Source: Bacteroidales bacterium UBA2861 (lineage in GTDB: Bacteria > Bacteroidota > Bacteroidia > Bacteroidales > UBA932). From it: a stretch of DNA of 43,335 nucleotides. The number at the start of each line of letters is the position of its first letter. The first letter of the stretch is position 1. The position numbers and the translations under genes are program-made. This document shows positions 24,958 to 34,533 of this stretch, piece after piece. The notes beneath the pieces were generated by a model. The model was not told the origin of the DNA and did no database searches. It saw only the letters and a list, made by a program, of their open reading frames with translations. The stretch spans positions 185-43,519 of the forward strand of contig DEFD01000024.1 in the NCBI GenBank assembly GCA_002350615.1. Reading direction: 5' to 3'.

Positions 24958-26184
24958 TTAGTGCTTCAGTGCATGATCCGCCTCCAAATCCACGCCATTC
25001 CAGCCTTTCTTTGAAGTCCAAGGTGCAGCAGGATTGCACCAGAAAGGGTCGTCTTCAGGCAATCCAAGTGCCACGAAACCGGCACATACCAGATACAGGC
25101 TGCCTGTGGAAATATATCTCTCGCCGAATCCCGGCTGATGACCGCAGAACCCGAGCGTGAGCCAGCCTTCGTCGTCGAAGGTACCTGGGGCTGTCATCTG
25201 CCTGCTGATTACGGTGGTAAGAGCATTTCGAACCTGTGCCGGATCAATATCTCTTGGTAGCATATGCCTGAGACTCGCATCCTCAAGAGCATGGAAAGCA
25301 CCGAAACGGTAACAGAGCGAACGCCCCACCACGGGGTAAGTCCCCTCAGGAGAGATGAGTCTTTCCTGAATGGCAGCATAGCGTGAATATCTTTTGCGCT
25401 GCAGATCAAACATGTCTTTCCCTTCCAGCTCATAAGCTATGCCATGCTTTTTCAGAACTTCCAGTATCGTCATCAGCATCGGCTGAATCACGAAGCTGTT
25501 GTAGTAGTCGAAGTGGAAGGCCGGGCCATCGCCATAAAGACCGTCGCCCTTGTACCATTCAATATGCTTTTCTATGGCATAATCCACTGGCTCCCGGTTC
25601 CATTCGCCGGTGAATTCAAGCAGGGCCACCTCAACCATGGCAGAGAACAGCAGCCAGTTGTTAAGCCAAGGCTTTATCGCACGTGTGGATTTCAGTTCTT
25701 CCACCAGGCGTTCCTTTGTAAGTGAATCCAGATTACCCCAGAGCTGAGTTGGTGCGCGAAGCAGACCCTGGGCAAGGAAGGCTGCGTCCACGAGCGGCTG
25801 CGTACCTATTTTAAAGTTAAGGTAATCCGGGGATGCCGGGTCCACAGCATTTGCGATGGCCTTGCACGCAAGGCCGATATACTCTGCTCGCAGTCTGCCC
25901 TCGGCGGTTTCGTCAGGGCCGAGTTCCATCCATGGAGCTATGCCTACAACGACCCTGCCAAGTGCTTCAAGATGAGTCACTTCAGCGAGTTTCGACGGAT
26001 TTTGCGCTGAAGATTCCACCGGCATATTAAACCGCAGTGTCTCATCCGCGAGATTTTCCAGTACAGGTCTCGCTATCTTGTCAAGGAACCCCACCCATAT
26101 TTCCCTGTCGGTGCGGGCCTTCCTGACACATGCAGAAAGCGCCAGTACCAGCAATGTCGCAATAATGATTTTTGCGTTTTTCAT
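24958..26184 (-). CDS. DUF2264-family lipoprotein, possible glycan-active enzyme
   Basis: The product is a 408-aa lipoprotein (lipobox LALSAC, Cys19). The residues after Cys are basic (VRKAR), unlike the acidic surface signals of its neighbours, so a periplasmic location is more likely. The sequence fits DUF2264, an alpha/alpha-barrel family found in glycan-utilisation loci (motifs NNWLLFSAMVEVALLEFTGE, YGDGPAFHFDYYNSFVIQPM, GRSLCYRFGAFHALEDASL). From memory, some members are classed as GH154 beta-glucuronidases; I have not verified that this one belongs there. The start at 26184 gives a correct lipobox; the longer frame to 26235 would overlap the upstream gene. Confidence 0.8.
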   Translation of the reverse strand: MKNAKIIIATLLVLALSACVRKARTDREIWVGFLDKIARPVLENLADETLRFNMPVESSAQNPSKLAEVTHLEALGRVVVGIAPWMELGPDETAEGRLRAEYIGLACKAIANAVDPASPDYLNFKIGTQPLVDAAFLAQGLLRAPTQLWGNLDSLTKERLVEELKSTRAIKPWLNNWLLFSAMVEVALLEFTGEWNREPVDYAIEKHIEWYKGDGLYGDGPAFHFDYYNSFVIQPMLMTILEVLKKHGIAYELEGKDMFDLQRKRYSRYAAIQERLISPEGTYPVVGRSLCYRFGAFHALEDASLRHMLPRDIDPAQVRNALTTVISRQMTAPGTFDDEGWLTLGFCGHQPGFGERYISTGSLYLVCAGFVALGLPEDDPFWCNPAAPWTSKKGWNGVDLEADHALKH

Positions 26185-26219
26185 AACTGATGCAAGAAAG
26201 GCGCTGTACTTGCAATCGC

Positions 26220-28085
26220 TTACTTCTTCAAACAACGGACTGCCGCCAGGTTTGCGCGAGAGTCAGTATACCAGGCATTGACCGTTCCGGATTGTTGGAT
26301 ATACAATTCAACGACCTTCGTACCACTGGGTGCGCAGGACCAATAAAGTGCTTTTGTTCCTACCTCTATGTAGTGTCCGTCTCCATTCCCTCCGTAACCG
26401 CAAAGAGGATAATAGCAAGGTGTGTCAGTATGGAAGACACCGGTCAAAGTCAAGCATCGGGTGTCCGCGTCATAACTGTCCGGAGCGGAAACACTCTTTG
26501 CAGTTCCTTCCAGAGCACTCCTCCACGGATAGTTGCCACCGTTCGCAAATGGCAGTTTATACCCGGCCGGGCATGGATCATATACACCCTTGTCCCTGTT
26601 CCAACGGGTATTCTCCTTTCCGTCACCTTCCTGCAGCCAGTCTTTAGATGTCGCATCGCCTCCGATAAATGTCGTAGGATTGGCAATGGCAAAAGCAATC
26701 GTACCATAAGTTTCATTGCTGGTAACGTGGTTGGGCCAGGTTATGGTGGATGCCGCCCTCACTCCTTCAGTAATGGAAGAACTGCCGAGGAAAGGATCTT
26801 TTCTCCCCCACTGGTAAAGCAGCCCGAGAGATCCGACACTTCCGGGAGTTATGGAGGTGGCTCCAAGGTTACGGTCCAGCATAGTGAAGACTTTGGTACC
26901 CGCCGTATTGTAATAATCCTGATCCATAGGTGCCGCAGGAGAGCTCCAGATATGCCAGCTCCAGACTATGTCTCCGCCAGCATCTTTTGCAGTTATAACG
27001 GCATTGCCGGGAAGTCCGGTGGTCTTGAAAGTAATGTATCCGCCAGCATAGCTCACACTGTGTACAAGGGAACCGGCTACCGGAGCGACATCCGTGCCAT
27101 AGCTTTCCCATAGGACAGCGGCTGAAGCAACGGACCCGACATTATCCGAAGTGTTACCTTTTACAGTCTTGATCTTGTAGGTGCCGGCCGTGGAAACCAG
27201 ATAACAGTTGGCCGTCTCCGTCTCGCTGAGGTCGATAGGTTCGACATTCAGATATGTAAGGTTTTTATCTATCTTTCCCACATTGCCAAAAATTCCTCTC
27301 TTGATGACAAGGTTGGTATTGGAAACCTTTACGGCCTGTTTTGAGCTTGTGTTGAAAGTCATTGTGAAACCGCCGTCAAGGCTCGTCGGAAGGGCTGCGA
27401 TATAATAGTAGGTATCGGTATCGAAAGAATAACCTTCCGGCAGACCGATAGTGATCGAGTTGCTTGGATTGACTGCCGTCGCAGGATCGACCACGGGCTT
27501 GCCCTCCACAAAAGAGAATGATATTTTGTCCGCTGCGACAACTGCTCCGGGGTCATTCGCAGTGAATGTAACCGATCGGACATCGTCCATATCCACCATA
27601 AATTTTACTCCGCCGCAAAGATTGTAGAACACCATATTCGGGCCCGCTCCCTTGGCGGCGCATGGGAACACCTTCGGAGCAAAGGTTTCGATTTCCCCGA
27701 TCTGATATTTAAGACTCAGTGGGATGGTAACCTTAGTTCCGTCATAAGTGTTTTTCGTGTCGTAGGGATAAACGGCGACAAAATCTTCTCCCGTGGTAAG
27801 GTTGGCGGTAATCTCATCCTCACTCTCGAAAGTGGCGGTAGCGCTGTCCGAAGTATTGTCCGATATGAATTTCCCGAGGGCAGTGGTTCCATAGAAAACG
27901 GATATTTGCTCTTCAGACTGCCACCAGACACTGGTTTCATCAGGCTGAAGCACAGTCTTGCCGGCGATATTCGCATACAAAGAAACCTTTTCTCCTTTAC
28001 GAGTTTGCTGATCTTTGGAATCGCTATCAGAAACCGAACAGGATGTCATTATGGCCACGACGGCCAGGAATAAATATTTTTTCAT
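26220..28085 (-). CDS. Lipoprotein: fimbrillin-like domain plus FISUMP-like C-terminus
   Basis: The product is a 621-aa lipoprotein with lipobox MTSC (Cys16). Residues ~25-270 resemble a fimbrillin-like domain (VSLYANIAGKT, ISVFYG, FVAVYPYDTKN, YYYIAALPTSL). A beta-sandwich-like stretch follows (~280-385). Residues ~385-621 resemble the Fibrobacter succinogenes major-paralogue (FISUMP) module: MLDRNLGATS, GLLYQWGRKDPF, YDPCPAGYKLP, LYWSCAP and terminal AVRCLKK. It is the PUL2 counterpart of the PUL1 protein at 7643-10003: both have a fimbrillin-like N-terminus with a different C-terminal module, and both are preceded by a tiny peptide gene. A surface adhesive or glycan-binding role is inferred. 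Confidence 0.8.
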   Translation of the reverse strand: MKKYLFLAVVAIMTSCSVSDSDSKDQQTRKGEKVSLYANIAGKTVLQPDETSVWWQSEEQISVFYGTTALGKFISDNTSDSATATFESEDEITANLTTGEDFVAVYPYDTKNTYDGTKVTIPLSLKYQIGEIETFAPKVFPCAAKGAGPNMVFYNLCGGVKFMVDMDDVRSVTFTANDPGAVVAADKISFSFVEGKPVVDPATAVNPSNSITIGLPEGYSFDTDTYYYIAALPTSLDGGFTMTFNTSSKQAVKVSNTNLVIKRGIFGNVGKIDKNLTYLNVEPIDLSETETANCYLVSTAGTYKIKTVKGNTSDNVGSVASAAVLWESYGTDVAPVAGSLVHSVSYAGGYITFKTTGLPGNAVITAKDAGGDIVWSWHIWSSPAAPMDQDYYNTAGTKVFTMLDRNLGATSITPGSVGSLGLLYQWGRKDPFLGSSSITEGVRAASTITWPNHVTSNETYGTIAFAIANPTTFIGGDATSKDWLQEGDGKENTRWNRDKGVYDPCPAGYKLPFANGGNYPWRSALEGTAKSVSAPDSYDADTRCLTLTGVFHTDTPCYYPLCGYGGNGDGHYIEVGTKALYWSCAPSGTKVVELYIQQSGTVNAWYTDSRANLAAVRCLKK

Positions 28086-28098
28086 TTCTGACGTTGTT

Positions 28099-28257
28099 TT
28101 AGATTATTAAGGACCAGTCTTCGTCGGAGACTCCTTCTACAGAGCCATCTTCAAAAGTGCTTTCACAAAGAACGGATGTTTGCCCGATGAGCAACAAATA
28201 CACTTCCGGCCTGCTGTACGGCAATCCAGGAACTTTAAAAACTTTGTCTTTTACCAT
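28099..28257 (-). CDS. Small Cys-containing acidic peptide (52 aa), function unknown
   Basis: This is a 52-codon frame with ATG start and TAA stop filling the 189-bp gap between two lipoprotein genes. It begins MVKDKVFKVPGLPYS, continues PEVYLLLIGQTSVLCEST and ends in an acidic tail (FEDGSVEGVSDEDWSLII). It has no signal peptide. It shares the pattern [L/V]-Leu-Cys-x-Ser-Thr plus acidic, aromatic C-terminus with the 41-aa gene at 10008-10133 and has the same position, 13 bp before a fimbrillin-like lipoprotein. The repetition in two otherwise different operons supports a real gene. Function unknown. Confidence 0.65.
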   Translation of the reverse strand: MVKDKVFKVPGLPYSRPEVYLLLIGQTSVLCESTFEDGSVEGVSDEDWSLII

Positions 28258-28274
28258 GATAATATGTTTTGTTA

Positions 28275-29840
28275 TTATTTTATTTGATACAAGGCCATAT
28301 CCCCCGGGGCAAGAACCCTGGAAGAAGCCGCCTGCCGTGTTTTGAAGTGTGATACGTACTGTCCGTCTGCCACGAATTCCTTGAGCGGGGCACTTTCCTC
28401 ATAATCTATGGCAACGGCTTGCGACAACTTGAAGCTCAGGTTCAGCAGCATCAGGTATTCTGAGTCTCCGTTTTTGAAATGAGACATCAGCAGGCCGTCG
28501 GGAAGGCCGCATCTGACAGATTTGAAAGGGGCTGGAAGTTCGCCTTCGGCAAGGGCGGGAAGCCCCGTTGTCGAATACCCTATTCCGCGGACCTTCAACA
28601 GTTCCATTCCAACGAACACGTCTGCAAGTCCCTGCATCCGGGCATTCAGTTCCCTGGCGGCTTCCCATTTATCGTTGACAAGATAGTTCAAATCCAGAAG
28701 CCCCGTTCCATATTTGGCATCTTTCGGGGTCAGATATGTATAGTATTCGATGCAGTCCGATGCATATGCGAGCCCTGCCCATGCCTGGAAGCGCATTGTA
28801 GCCTCGTCCGTGGTATAGTATGCTCCGTGATTATAGGAAAGGACGAAAGTCCATACCGGATAGTTCTTTTCCTTACCTGTCCTGTACATAAAGTCCAGCG
28901 CTTCGAAATACTGCGCGTGAAGATCCATATTCTCTCCGGAAATGGAATAGAAATCATATGAAAGCAGCGGGATCCCGAGTTTAAGGTATTCATCCATATA
29001 CTCTGAATAAGTATCGACGCCCATGAACATCTTCCGGGCCGGCATAGGGAGAAGATTGACATAGCACATTCTGGAAGGGTCGGCATTCTTGTAAACATCA
29101 ATTTTCTCCACTACTGACGGCATTTCCTGAACAGTAGGCTCATCCCAGCAATAATAACCGTAAATCTGCGGTAAGGTTTTGATTGCGTTCACATTCGCTT
29201 CATTGAGGGAAGATAGCCCGACTATTAATTGTATTCCTGTCCCGTCCACTGCTGCCGCCATCTGCTTGACCACATCTACGGAGAAATTCTTAGTCAGGGA
29301 CAGCGTGAACCCGCACCGGGCCATTTCCCTGTATTTTTCAGCCGTCATGGTTTTATCTCTTTCCTCGGCACCGGGTCCCCAGTAGCCCAGTATCTTCATC
29401 TTCTTGAAACCTGAACGTTTATATTCGCTGAATTCATCGGCCGGAGCAGGAGGGTTTGGATTGGGATCGTCCGGAGTATCCGGCCCTGAAGGGACGTCAG
29501 GCTCCTGATGAGCGGCGGCCTGCACAATCTCGACGGTTCTGGTCTGACCTCCGGCAGAGACAGTCACTCTGACACTCCTGGCCTGCGAGGACTTGTTCTC
29601 CTGTGCAGTTGCCTCAAACTCGGCTTTTCCCTTCTTTCCTGATGAAACGGGCGTTTCCAGCCACCAGTCGTCACACGACAATTTCCAAGGATGGCTGGAC
29701 GAAATGTTAAATGTCACAGAACCCCCTTCATATCCCAGTTCGGTCTGCGAAACCTGAAAAACAAGGGAGGGAGATTCTTTCGCGCATCCCGCAAGCAGCA
29801 GGAGCAACGCAGTCGTAAACGATATTGTCATATTTTTCAT
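28275..29840 (-). CDS. BACON-domain lipoprotein with TIM-barrel glycosidase-like region
   Basis: The product is a 521-aa lipoprotein (lipobox LLAGC, Cys19). Residues ~25-110 form a BACON domain (SQTELGYEGGSVTFNISSSH, then WKLSCDDWW). A Pro/Asp-rich linker covers ~112-143. Residues ~145-430 read like a TIM barrel (KILGYWGPGAEERDK, LPQIYGYYCWDEPTVQEMPS, LLSYDFYSISGENMDLHAQY). The acidic YYCWDEP segment is where many clan GH-A enzymes hold the acid/base, but I see no certain nucleophile. A beta-rich C-terminal domain follows. It may be an active surface glycosidase or a catalytically dead glycan-binding protein. The ATG overlaps the previous stop by 4 bp (ATGA). Confidence 0.72.
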   Translation of the reverse strand: MKNMTISFTTALLLLLAGCAKESPSLVFQVSQTELGYEGGSVTFNISSSHPWKLSCDDWWLETPVSSGKKGKAEFEATAQENKSSQARSVRVTVSAGGQTRTVEIVQAAAHQEPDVPSGPDTPDDPNPNPPAPADEFSEYKRSGFKKMKILGYWGPGAEERDKTMTAEKYREMARCGFTLSLTKNFSVDVVKQMAAAVDGTGIQLIVGLSSLNEANVNAIKTLPQIYGYYCWDEPTVQEMPSVVEKIDVYKNADPSRMCYVNLLPMPARKMFMGVDTYSEYMDEYLKLGIPLLSYDFYSISGENMDLHAQYFEALDFMYRTGKEKNYPVWTFVLSYNHGAYYTTDEATMRFQAWAGLAYASDCIEYYTYLTPKDAKYGTGLLDLNYLVNDKWEAARELNARMQGLADVFVGMELLKVRGIGYSTTGLPALAEGELPAPFKSVRCGLPDGLLMSHFKNGDSEYLMLLNLSFKLSQAVAIDYEESAPLKEFVADGQYVSHFKTRQAASSRVLAPGDMALYQIK

Positions 29841-31345
29841 TCTAAGTTCACTTTCTTCACACATCTGGCGATGTTACTTCCTGTCTTGCTTATGCCCCCG
29901 GTCTTCTTGTAGCCCAGACGCACGTAGAAAGCGTCGTTTTTATCAACTTCGCAACATGTCCAATAATATAGCCCATTGGTCCTGTCGCAGAAGGGTTGGG
30001 CGCTGATGCTGCTTATTGAGGCATTATAGACATCGCGGCAAGCCTGCTCTTCACTGGTAATTGCGGTATATTTAGCCTCAGTAGCCTCATCGAAGGTCGT
30101 CCCGTTATAACCGGGGAAGAATTCATCCCTCAACTCTTTCAGGCTTGGCAGATACCAGCCTTCGCCCAAGGCTTCGCAAAATGAGACGGCATATGTATTC
30201 CCGTTTCCGTAGTCCGGCATCCGCTTGATTATGTCGATGTTCGATTCCCCACCGGTGCTGCCGTCCGGTCCTGACGCCCCCGTAAGGGTGGCAGTTACAG
30301 ACCAGGGCAGCATTTCAAACGCTCCTGAGATGATTTTATAGCTGCTGTCGGAATTCTGATGAAAAACGACACCTTCACTTCCGTAAAGAGTTCCGAGGCG
30401 CGGATCCTTCGCTTCCTGATATATGGAAACCACCTTGAAAAGCTCATTTGCCGTCAGGGTGAGTGTCGCACTTCTGCGCGCGCCAAGATTGACGGCTGTC
30501 GTCTTCAAGAAAAAGCGGCCGTTTATATATTCCAGCGACAGCCATTCGCACCCGGAAGCATCCAAAGAATATTCAAGTCCGACTTCTTCGAAATTGGTTC
30601 CGGCTGCGAATGAAACAGTGTCACCTTTGATGAATGACATCATGGTTTCATCCAATTCCGTTTCTATTTCCAAAGCGACCCCTTCCGGCTTTATTGTCTT
30701 GACATGAGAATAGAGCGAGTCTATACAGACATCATCAGGGAGGAAAACGGATCGGTAAGAAATATCTGATGTCCCGCAGTCATCGAGTACAATTCCAAGC
30801 TCCCCGGGATATGCGAATACCCTTTTCCGACTCCCGTCAATTCCAAAATACACCATTTCAAGCATCTTGTAGTAATACGAACTCGAATGGCGTATCCGTA
30901 ACTGCACCTCACCTTTATAATCCAGGACAGCAGATATAATATCTGATTCGTCTGTGATGGACATAAAAGACTCTCCATAAACATTGCAGCTCACCGACAC
31001 GGGAACGGAATTGTTCCCTGCGGCGCTATGAGTTATAATTTCGAATATGTGCGGACCTTCGGAGAGATTGTCAACATAGATTTCCGTCGGTTTTGACGGG
31101 TCTATGGCGTTTTCCTGACTGCAGGTCCTGTTATCCCAGTATATCGTGGCAGATGATACCCTGTTGTCGATGAACGGAGACCATACGATCTTTACTCTGC
31201 CGAAGCCAGGGAACACCTGGACATTTTCCGCTTTGCCGACATATTTGGCTGGGCCGTCCGATATGAATTCCTTGTAAACGTCATCCATTTCATAACAGGC
31301 CGCCAGGACCAGTGCCATTGCAACTAATATCAACGCTTTTTTCAT
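29837..31345 (-). CDS. Lipoprotein with DUF4998-like, BACON-like and FISUMP-like regions
   Basis: The product is a 502-aa lipoprotein (lipobox LAAC, Cys17, followed by acidic YEMDD, hence probably surface-exposed). Residues ~18-170 resemble DUF4998, found next to SusD in many loci (DDVYKEFISDGPAKYVGKAE, GFGRVKIVWSP). Residues ~245-315 are BACON-like (SATLTLTANELFKVVSIYQE). The C-terminal ~170 residues match the FISUMP/DUF1566 type (WYLPSLKELRDEFFPGYNGT, YYWTCCEVD, IARCVKK). Probably a surface glycan-binding protein of PUL2. The start MKKALILVAM at 31345 gives the lipobox; the frame extends upstream to 31375 inside the previous gene. Confidence 0.78.
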   Translation of the reverse strand: MKKALILVAMALVLAACYEMDDVYKEFISDGPAKYVGKAENVQVFPGFGRVKIVWSPFIDNRVSSATIYWDNRTCSQENAIDPSKPTEIYVDNLSEGPHIFEIITHSAAGNNSVPVSVSCNVYGESFMSITDESDIISAVLDYKGEVQLRIRHSSSYYYKMLEMVYFGIDGSRKRVFAYPGELGIVLDDCGTSDISYRSVFLPDDVCIDSLYSHVKTIKPEGVALEIETELDETMMSFIKGDTVSFAAGTNFEEVGLEYSLDASGCEWLSLEYINGRFFLKTTAVNLGARRSATLTLTANELFKVVSIYQEAKDPRLGTLYGSEGVVFHQNSDSSYKIISGAFEMLPWSVTATLTGASGPDGSTGGESNIDIIKRMPDYGNGNTYAVSFCEALGEGWYLPSLKELRDEFFPGYNGTTFDEATEAKYTAITSEEQACRDVYNASISSISAQPFCDRTNGLYYWTCCEVDKNDAFYVRLGYKKTGGISKTGSNIARCVKKVNLE

Positions 31346-31352
31346 AGCTCTG

Positions 31353-32582
31353 TCATTTATCTGCCGGTGTGCCAAAGAAATCTATTTCAGGATACTCGAT
31401 ATACTGGACTCCGTCCCAGGTAGTCAACACCCGTATCCTTACATAACGTACCGGTTGGATGCCTACAGGGAACTCCCATTCTTCTCCGTTCTGGCACAAC
31501 AGCACATCGTCATCGGTTCTTGCCTGTACCGTAGCAGAAACCGTCGCACCAGACGGACGGAAAGACTCGAATTCCCCCAGAAGGGTCCAATAGGGGTCTT
31601 GATTGCCGAGAGCATCCACCAGCACCACAGAGGCATCCGGGTTGAGTTCAGTTGCTCCCCAAATCTGGAACTTTCTTGGATGTCCGGCTTTGAAACCCTG
31701 ACAGGGATAGAATTTATAACGGCTCAATACATATTCTCGCCCCATATCTATTGTAAAGCTAACCGGAAGTTTCCCGGTCGCTTTTGTCTGGAAAATAGGG
31801 GCCGAGCGAGAATAAGACCCGTCGAATGCACAAGCCAGCGAATTGTTGTTACTGGCTCCGCCCCACATGGTTATTTCCCAATTGTCTCCTGCAGGCTTAA
31901 GTCCGGCAAACAATGATTTGTCACAAAGTACTTCGAACATAGGTGTCAGCAGATATTCCCGAGACTCCGCCACATCTCCCCAATGGTCGGAAACATATAC
32001 CTTAAACTTCGACTCCACAGGCTCCTGCCCACGAACTGCGAATTTGACATGCTTCTCTGAAGTATAATATGTATCAAGTTCTTTCCATTCACCGTTTTCT
32101 CCCTCTTTCTGCACAGATACAGAAAGGTTGGCTCCCGTAGGATTGGAGAAAGACACCTGTACGCCGCCGAAAGCCCGGACACACTCGAGACCAGATGCAA
32201 CAGCCTTGTAAGGAGGTGTGAGTGGATTCACTTTGAGCCTCACAGGCTCCGAGCACGTCTCGCCGAAACTAACCGAATACAGCTTGACATCATACGTTCC
32301 TTCATCTTTGAATCCGTCGAGGACAAGCGAATCAGTGAATGCAGAAGCGTTGATTGAGACCTCTTCTCCCGAGCGTGGTGAATAAACGGCCTTAACATAT
32401 TTGAGATTTTCGTCATTGGGGAGATTATAGTAGAGGATGGCATTCCCTGGACCATTCACTACATCCCTGACCACGACTTTAGCTGGTGCCGTCTTGCTCC
32501 CCATAGGCTTTATAACATCGACCGGAGAGCAAGAAATCAGCAGAATGGCTACAGGTATTATTTTGTATATTGTCTTACTCAT
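31353..32582 (-). CDS. DUF4959/DUF5126/DUF5000-type discoidin lipoprotein
   Basis: The product is a 409-aa lipoprotein (lipobox LLISC, Cys18). It has the domain order typical of proteins encoded after SusD in many Bacteroidetes loci. DUF4959-like residues are ~20-125 (VVRDVVNGPGNAILYYNLPN). DUF5126-like residues are ~127-215 (VSFSNPTGANLSVSVQKE). A C-terminal discoidin-like DUF5000 region covers ~235-405 (VSFTIDMGREYVLSRYKFYP, PVRYVRIRVLTTWDG, YPEIDFFGTP). The discoidin fold commonly binds sugars, so a surface glycan-binding role is likely. It starts 12 bp after susD. Confidence 0.85.
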   Translation of the reverse strand: MSKTIYKIIPVAILLISCSPVDVIKPMGSKTAPAKVVVRDVVNGPGNAILYYNLPNDENLKYVKAVYSPRSGEEVSINASAFTDSLVLDGFKDEGTYDVKLYSVSFGETCSEPVRLKVNPLTPPYKAVASGLECVRAFGGVQVSFSNPTGANLSVSVQKEGENGEWKELDTYYTSEKHVKFAVRGQEPVESKFKVYVSDHWGDVAESREYLLTPMFEVLCDKSLFAGLKPAGDNWEITMWGGASNNNSLACAFDGSYSRSAPIFQTKATGKLPVSFTIDMGREYVLSRYKFYPCQGFKAGHPRKFQIWGATELNPDASVVLVDALGNQDPYWTLLGEFESFRPSGATVSATVQARTDDDVLLCQNGEEWEFPVGIQPVRYVRIRVLTTWDGVQYIEYPEIDFFGTPADK

Positions 32583-32594
32583 TATTCTTTCTGT

Positions 32595-34520
32595 TTACCA
32601 ACCTGGATTCTGCATTGTATTGCTGTTAGAAAAAACTTCAGAATTCTTAATAGGACTGAAGTAGTCTTTGGTCTCGAACGACTGGTACTGGATAACACAT
32701 TCTTTATAGTATCCTTCGACAGTATCTTCATACCTGTTCCACCCGGTGAGTGGTTTGTTCAGTTCGGAAAAAGCTTCTTTCCATCGGCGTAAATCCCAGT
32801 AGCGCTCACCTTCAAATATCATTTCTATAGACCTCTCCCTGTGAATTATCTCCCTTCTGCCTTCTTTGCTGGTATATTTGTTCGGGATTCGGGAATAATT
32901 CGTCCATGACGTCACCACATCCGGCAAGCCTGCCCTTCTTCGGATAAGGTCCACCCAATGGAGCACGGCAGACGCATCTTCACCACATTCATTAAGGGCC
33001 TCGGCATAGTACAGATACAGGCCGCTCATGGTAATTATAGGGAAAGGATATTTTATGAAGGAGAAAGAGGAAGAAAGCGCAGTTGTTTTATAGTTCACAT
33101 ATTTTCTTGGCCAAATGCCGGTAAGGTTGCTCTTGGCAGTGGAAACATTACAACTGGTCTGGCCGCTCTTGGCGTTCACATAGGTTACGCCACCCTCACT
33201 CGTAAAGCCGTTGCCAAACCAGGCCGCGCCGTCGAAAGCGAGATCCGCGTAATAGCGGAATTCCCTGCCATACTGCATACTGACCGTCCTATAGAAAGGC
33301 TGCATGAAAAGGGCATCCGACTTATCGCCCATTTTTAATGAAAAGCGGTTTTCATAGTCCCAAGTTTTGTCTTCTTCTATCGGCACCCCGTTCATAGTAT
33401 AGAAAAGATTGGCAATTTTCAGAGGGACACTCAACACTCCCTGATATGCCGAGCAAGCGGCCAGACAGTTGACCGGCACAGACCACTGCTGAATTAAAGA
33501 CACCCAGGATTTTGTGTATCCCCACACGATTTCTTTGTTCCATGGATCCGTGAGCGCGCCCCGAATGGTCAGTAAACATCTTGTGGTATCGCCTATGACA
33601 TACTCGTTAGACTCATATTTATACAGACCGTATCCACCGTTCTCAGGGTTCTCAAGATAATCAATCGCATCTTTGCACGCGTCGGCGGCGGCACGCCATC
33701 TTGCGGCTTTCTGCTCTTCTGTTTTCTCCGGGCAGAAAATAGCCACACCGCGATTGTCTACATATCCCCTGTAATCAGAATTGCCATTAAAAAGCGGACT
33801 GGCGGCATACATAAGGACCTGCGCCTTGAATGCTTTCACGATTCCGATGGAGATACGGCCAAGATCGCTGGCTTCAGATTCGATTTTCCCCGGCAGATTG
33901 CCGGCTTCTATTATTTCGTCCAAAAGATTGGTTATATATTCAAAAACCTCATCCAGTGTATTCCGGTAAACGTGCACTTCATCTATCGTCGCATTGAGTC
34001 CCAAATTTTCGTCCTTGATAGGGATAGGTCCATACATGCGAAGGAGATAAAAATGGTAGTATGCTTTAAGAAATTTCACCTCATCCTTCCACTGAAGGAT
34101 TTCATATTCCTGCATATCTGGCACTCTGTCTATATTCTCTATGAAGAGATTACAGGTGCGGATACCTTCAAACAGGCCTGTCGCCTGGCTGGTGCCCGTC
34201 CAATAATCGCAATACGGCGACGAAGTATTCTGCTCTCCGTTGCGTATCCGCCATCCCCCGACGGCCTTTGTAACTTCAGCCCTTGACTGAAAGCCGACAA
34301 GCAGTTCATCTCCACCTTCCAGCGCCGGATTGCGGTTGAGGTCAGAGACAGGAGGAAAATAAGAATAGCAGGTAAAAAGGAATTTTTCCGCATTCGTCCT
34401 GAGGGTAAAGGCATTATCTATTGTTGCAATGTTGTCCGGAACTATGTCAAGATAATCCGAGCAGGCCGGAAGCATCATAAACGCTGTAAGCGTAAGGCAG
34501 AAATTGTAAAACTTTCTCAT
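32595..34520 (-). CDS. SusD/RagB-family glycan-binding lipoprotein (PUL2)
   Basis: This is the outer-membrane glycan-binding partner of the SusC transporter upstream. It is 641 aa, lipobox LPAC (Cys20), with N-terminus CSDYLDIVPDNIATIDNAF typical of the family. The helical core includes WKDEVKFLKAYYHFYLLRMY followed by GPIPI. The C-terminal segment includes LYLYYAEALNECGEDASAVL, LIRRRAGLPD, FEGERYWDLRRW and terminal TMQNPGW. It lies 13 bp after susC. It is longer than the PUL1 SusD (641 against 560 aa), consistent with a different ligand. Confidence 0.95.
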   Translation of the reverse strand: MRKFYNFCLTLTAFMMLPACSDYLDIVPDNIATIDNAFTLRTNAEKFLFTCYSYFPPVSDLNRNPALEGGDELLVGFQSRAEVTKAVGGWRIRNGEQNTSSPYCDYWTGTSQATGLFEGIRTCNLFIENIDRVPDMQEYEILQWKDEVKFLKAYYHFYLLRMYGPIPIKDENLGLNATIDEVHVYRNTLDEVFEYITNLLDEIIEAGNLPGKIESEASDLGRISIGIVKAFKAQVLMYAASPLFNGNSDYRGYVDNRGVAIFCPEKTEEQKAARWRAAADACKDAIDYLENPENGGYGLYKYESNEYVIGDTTRCLLTIRGALTDPWNKEIVWGYTKSWVSLIQQWSVPVNCLAACSAYQGVLSVPLKIANLFYTMNGVPIEEDKTWDYENRFSLKMGDKSDALFMQPFYRTVSMQYGREFRYYADLAFDGAAWFGNGFTSEGGVTYVNAKSGQTSCNVSTAKSNLTGIWPRKYVNYKTTALSSSFSFIKYPFPIITMSGLYLYYAEALNECGEDASAVLHWVDLIRRRAGLPDVVTSWTNYSRIPNKYTSKEGRREIIHRERSIEMIFEGERYWDLRRWKEAFSELNKPLTGWNRYEDTVEGYYKECVIQYQSFETKDYFSPIKNSEVFSNSNTMQNPGW

Positions 34521-34533
34521 TTTGATGTCCCGT

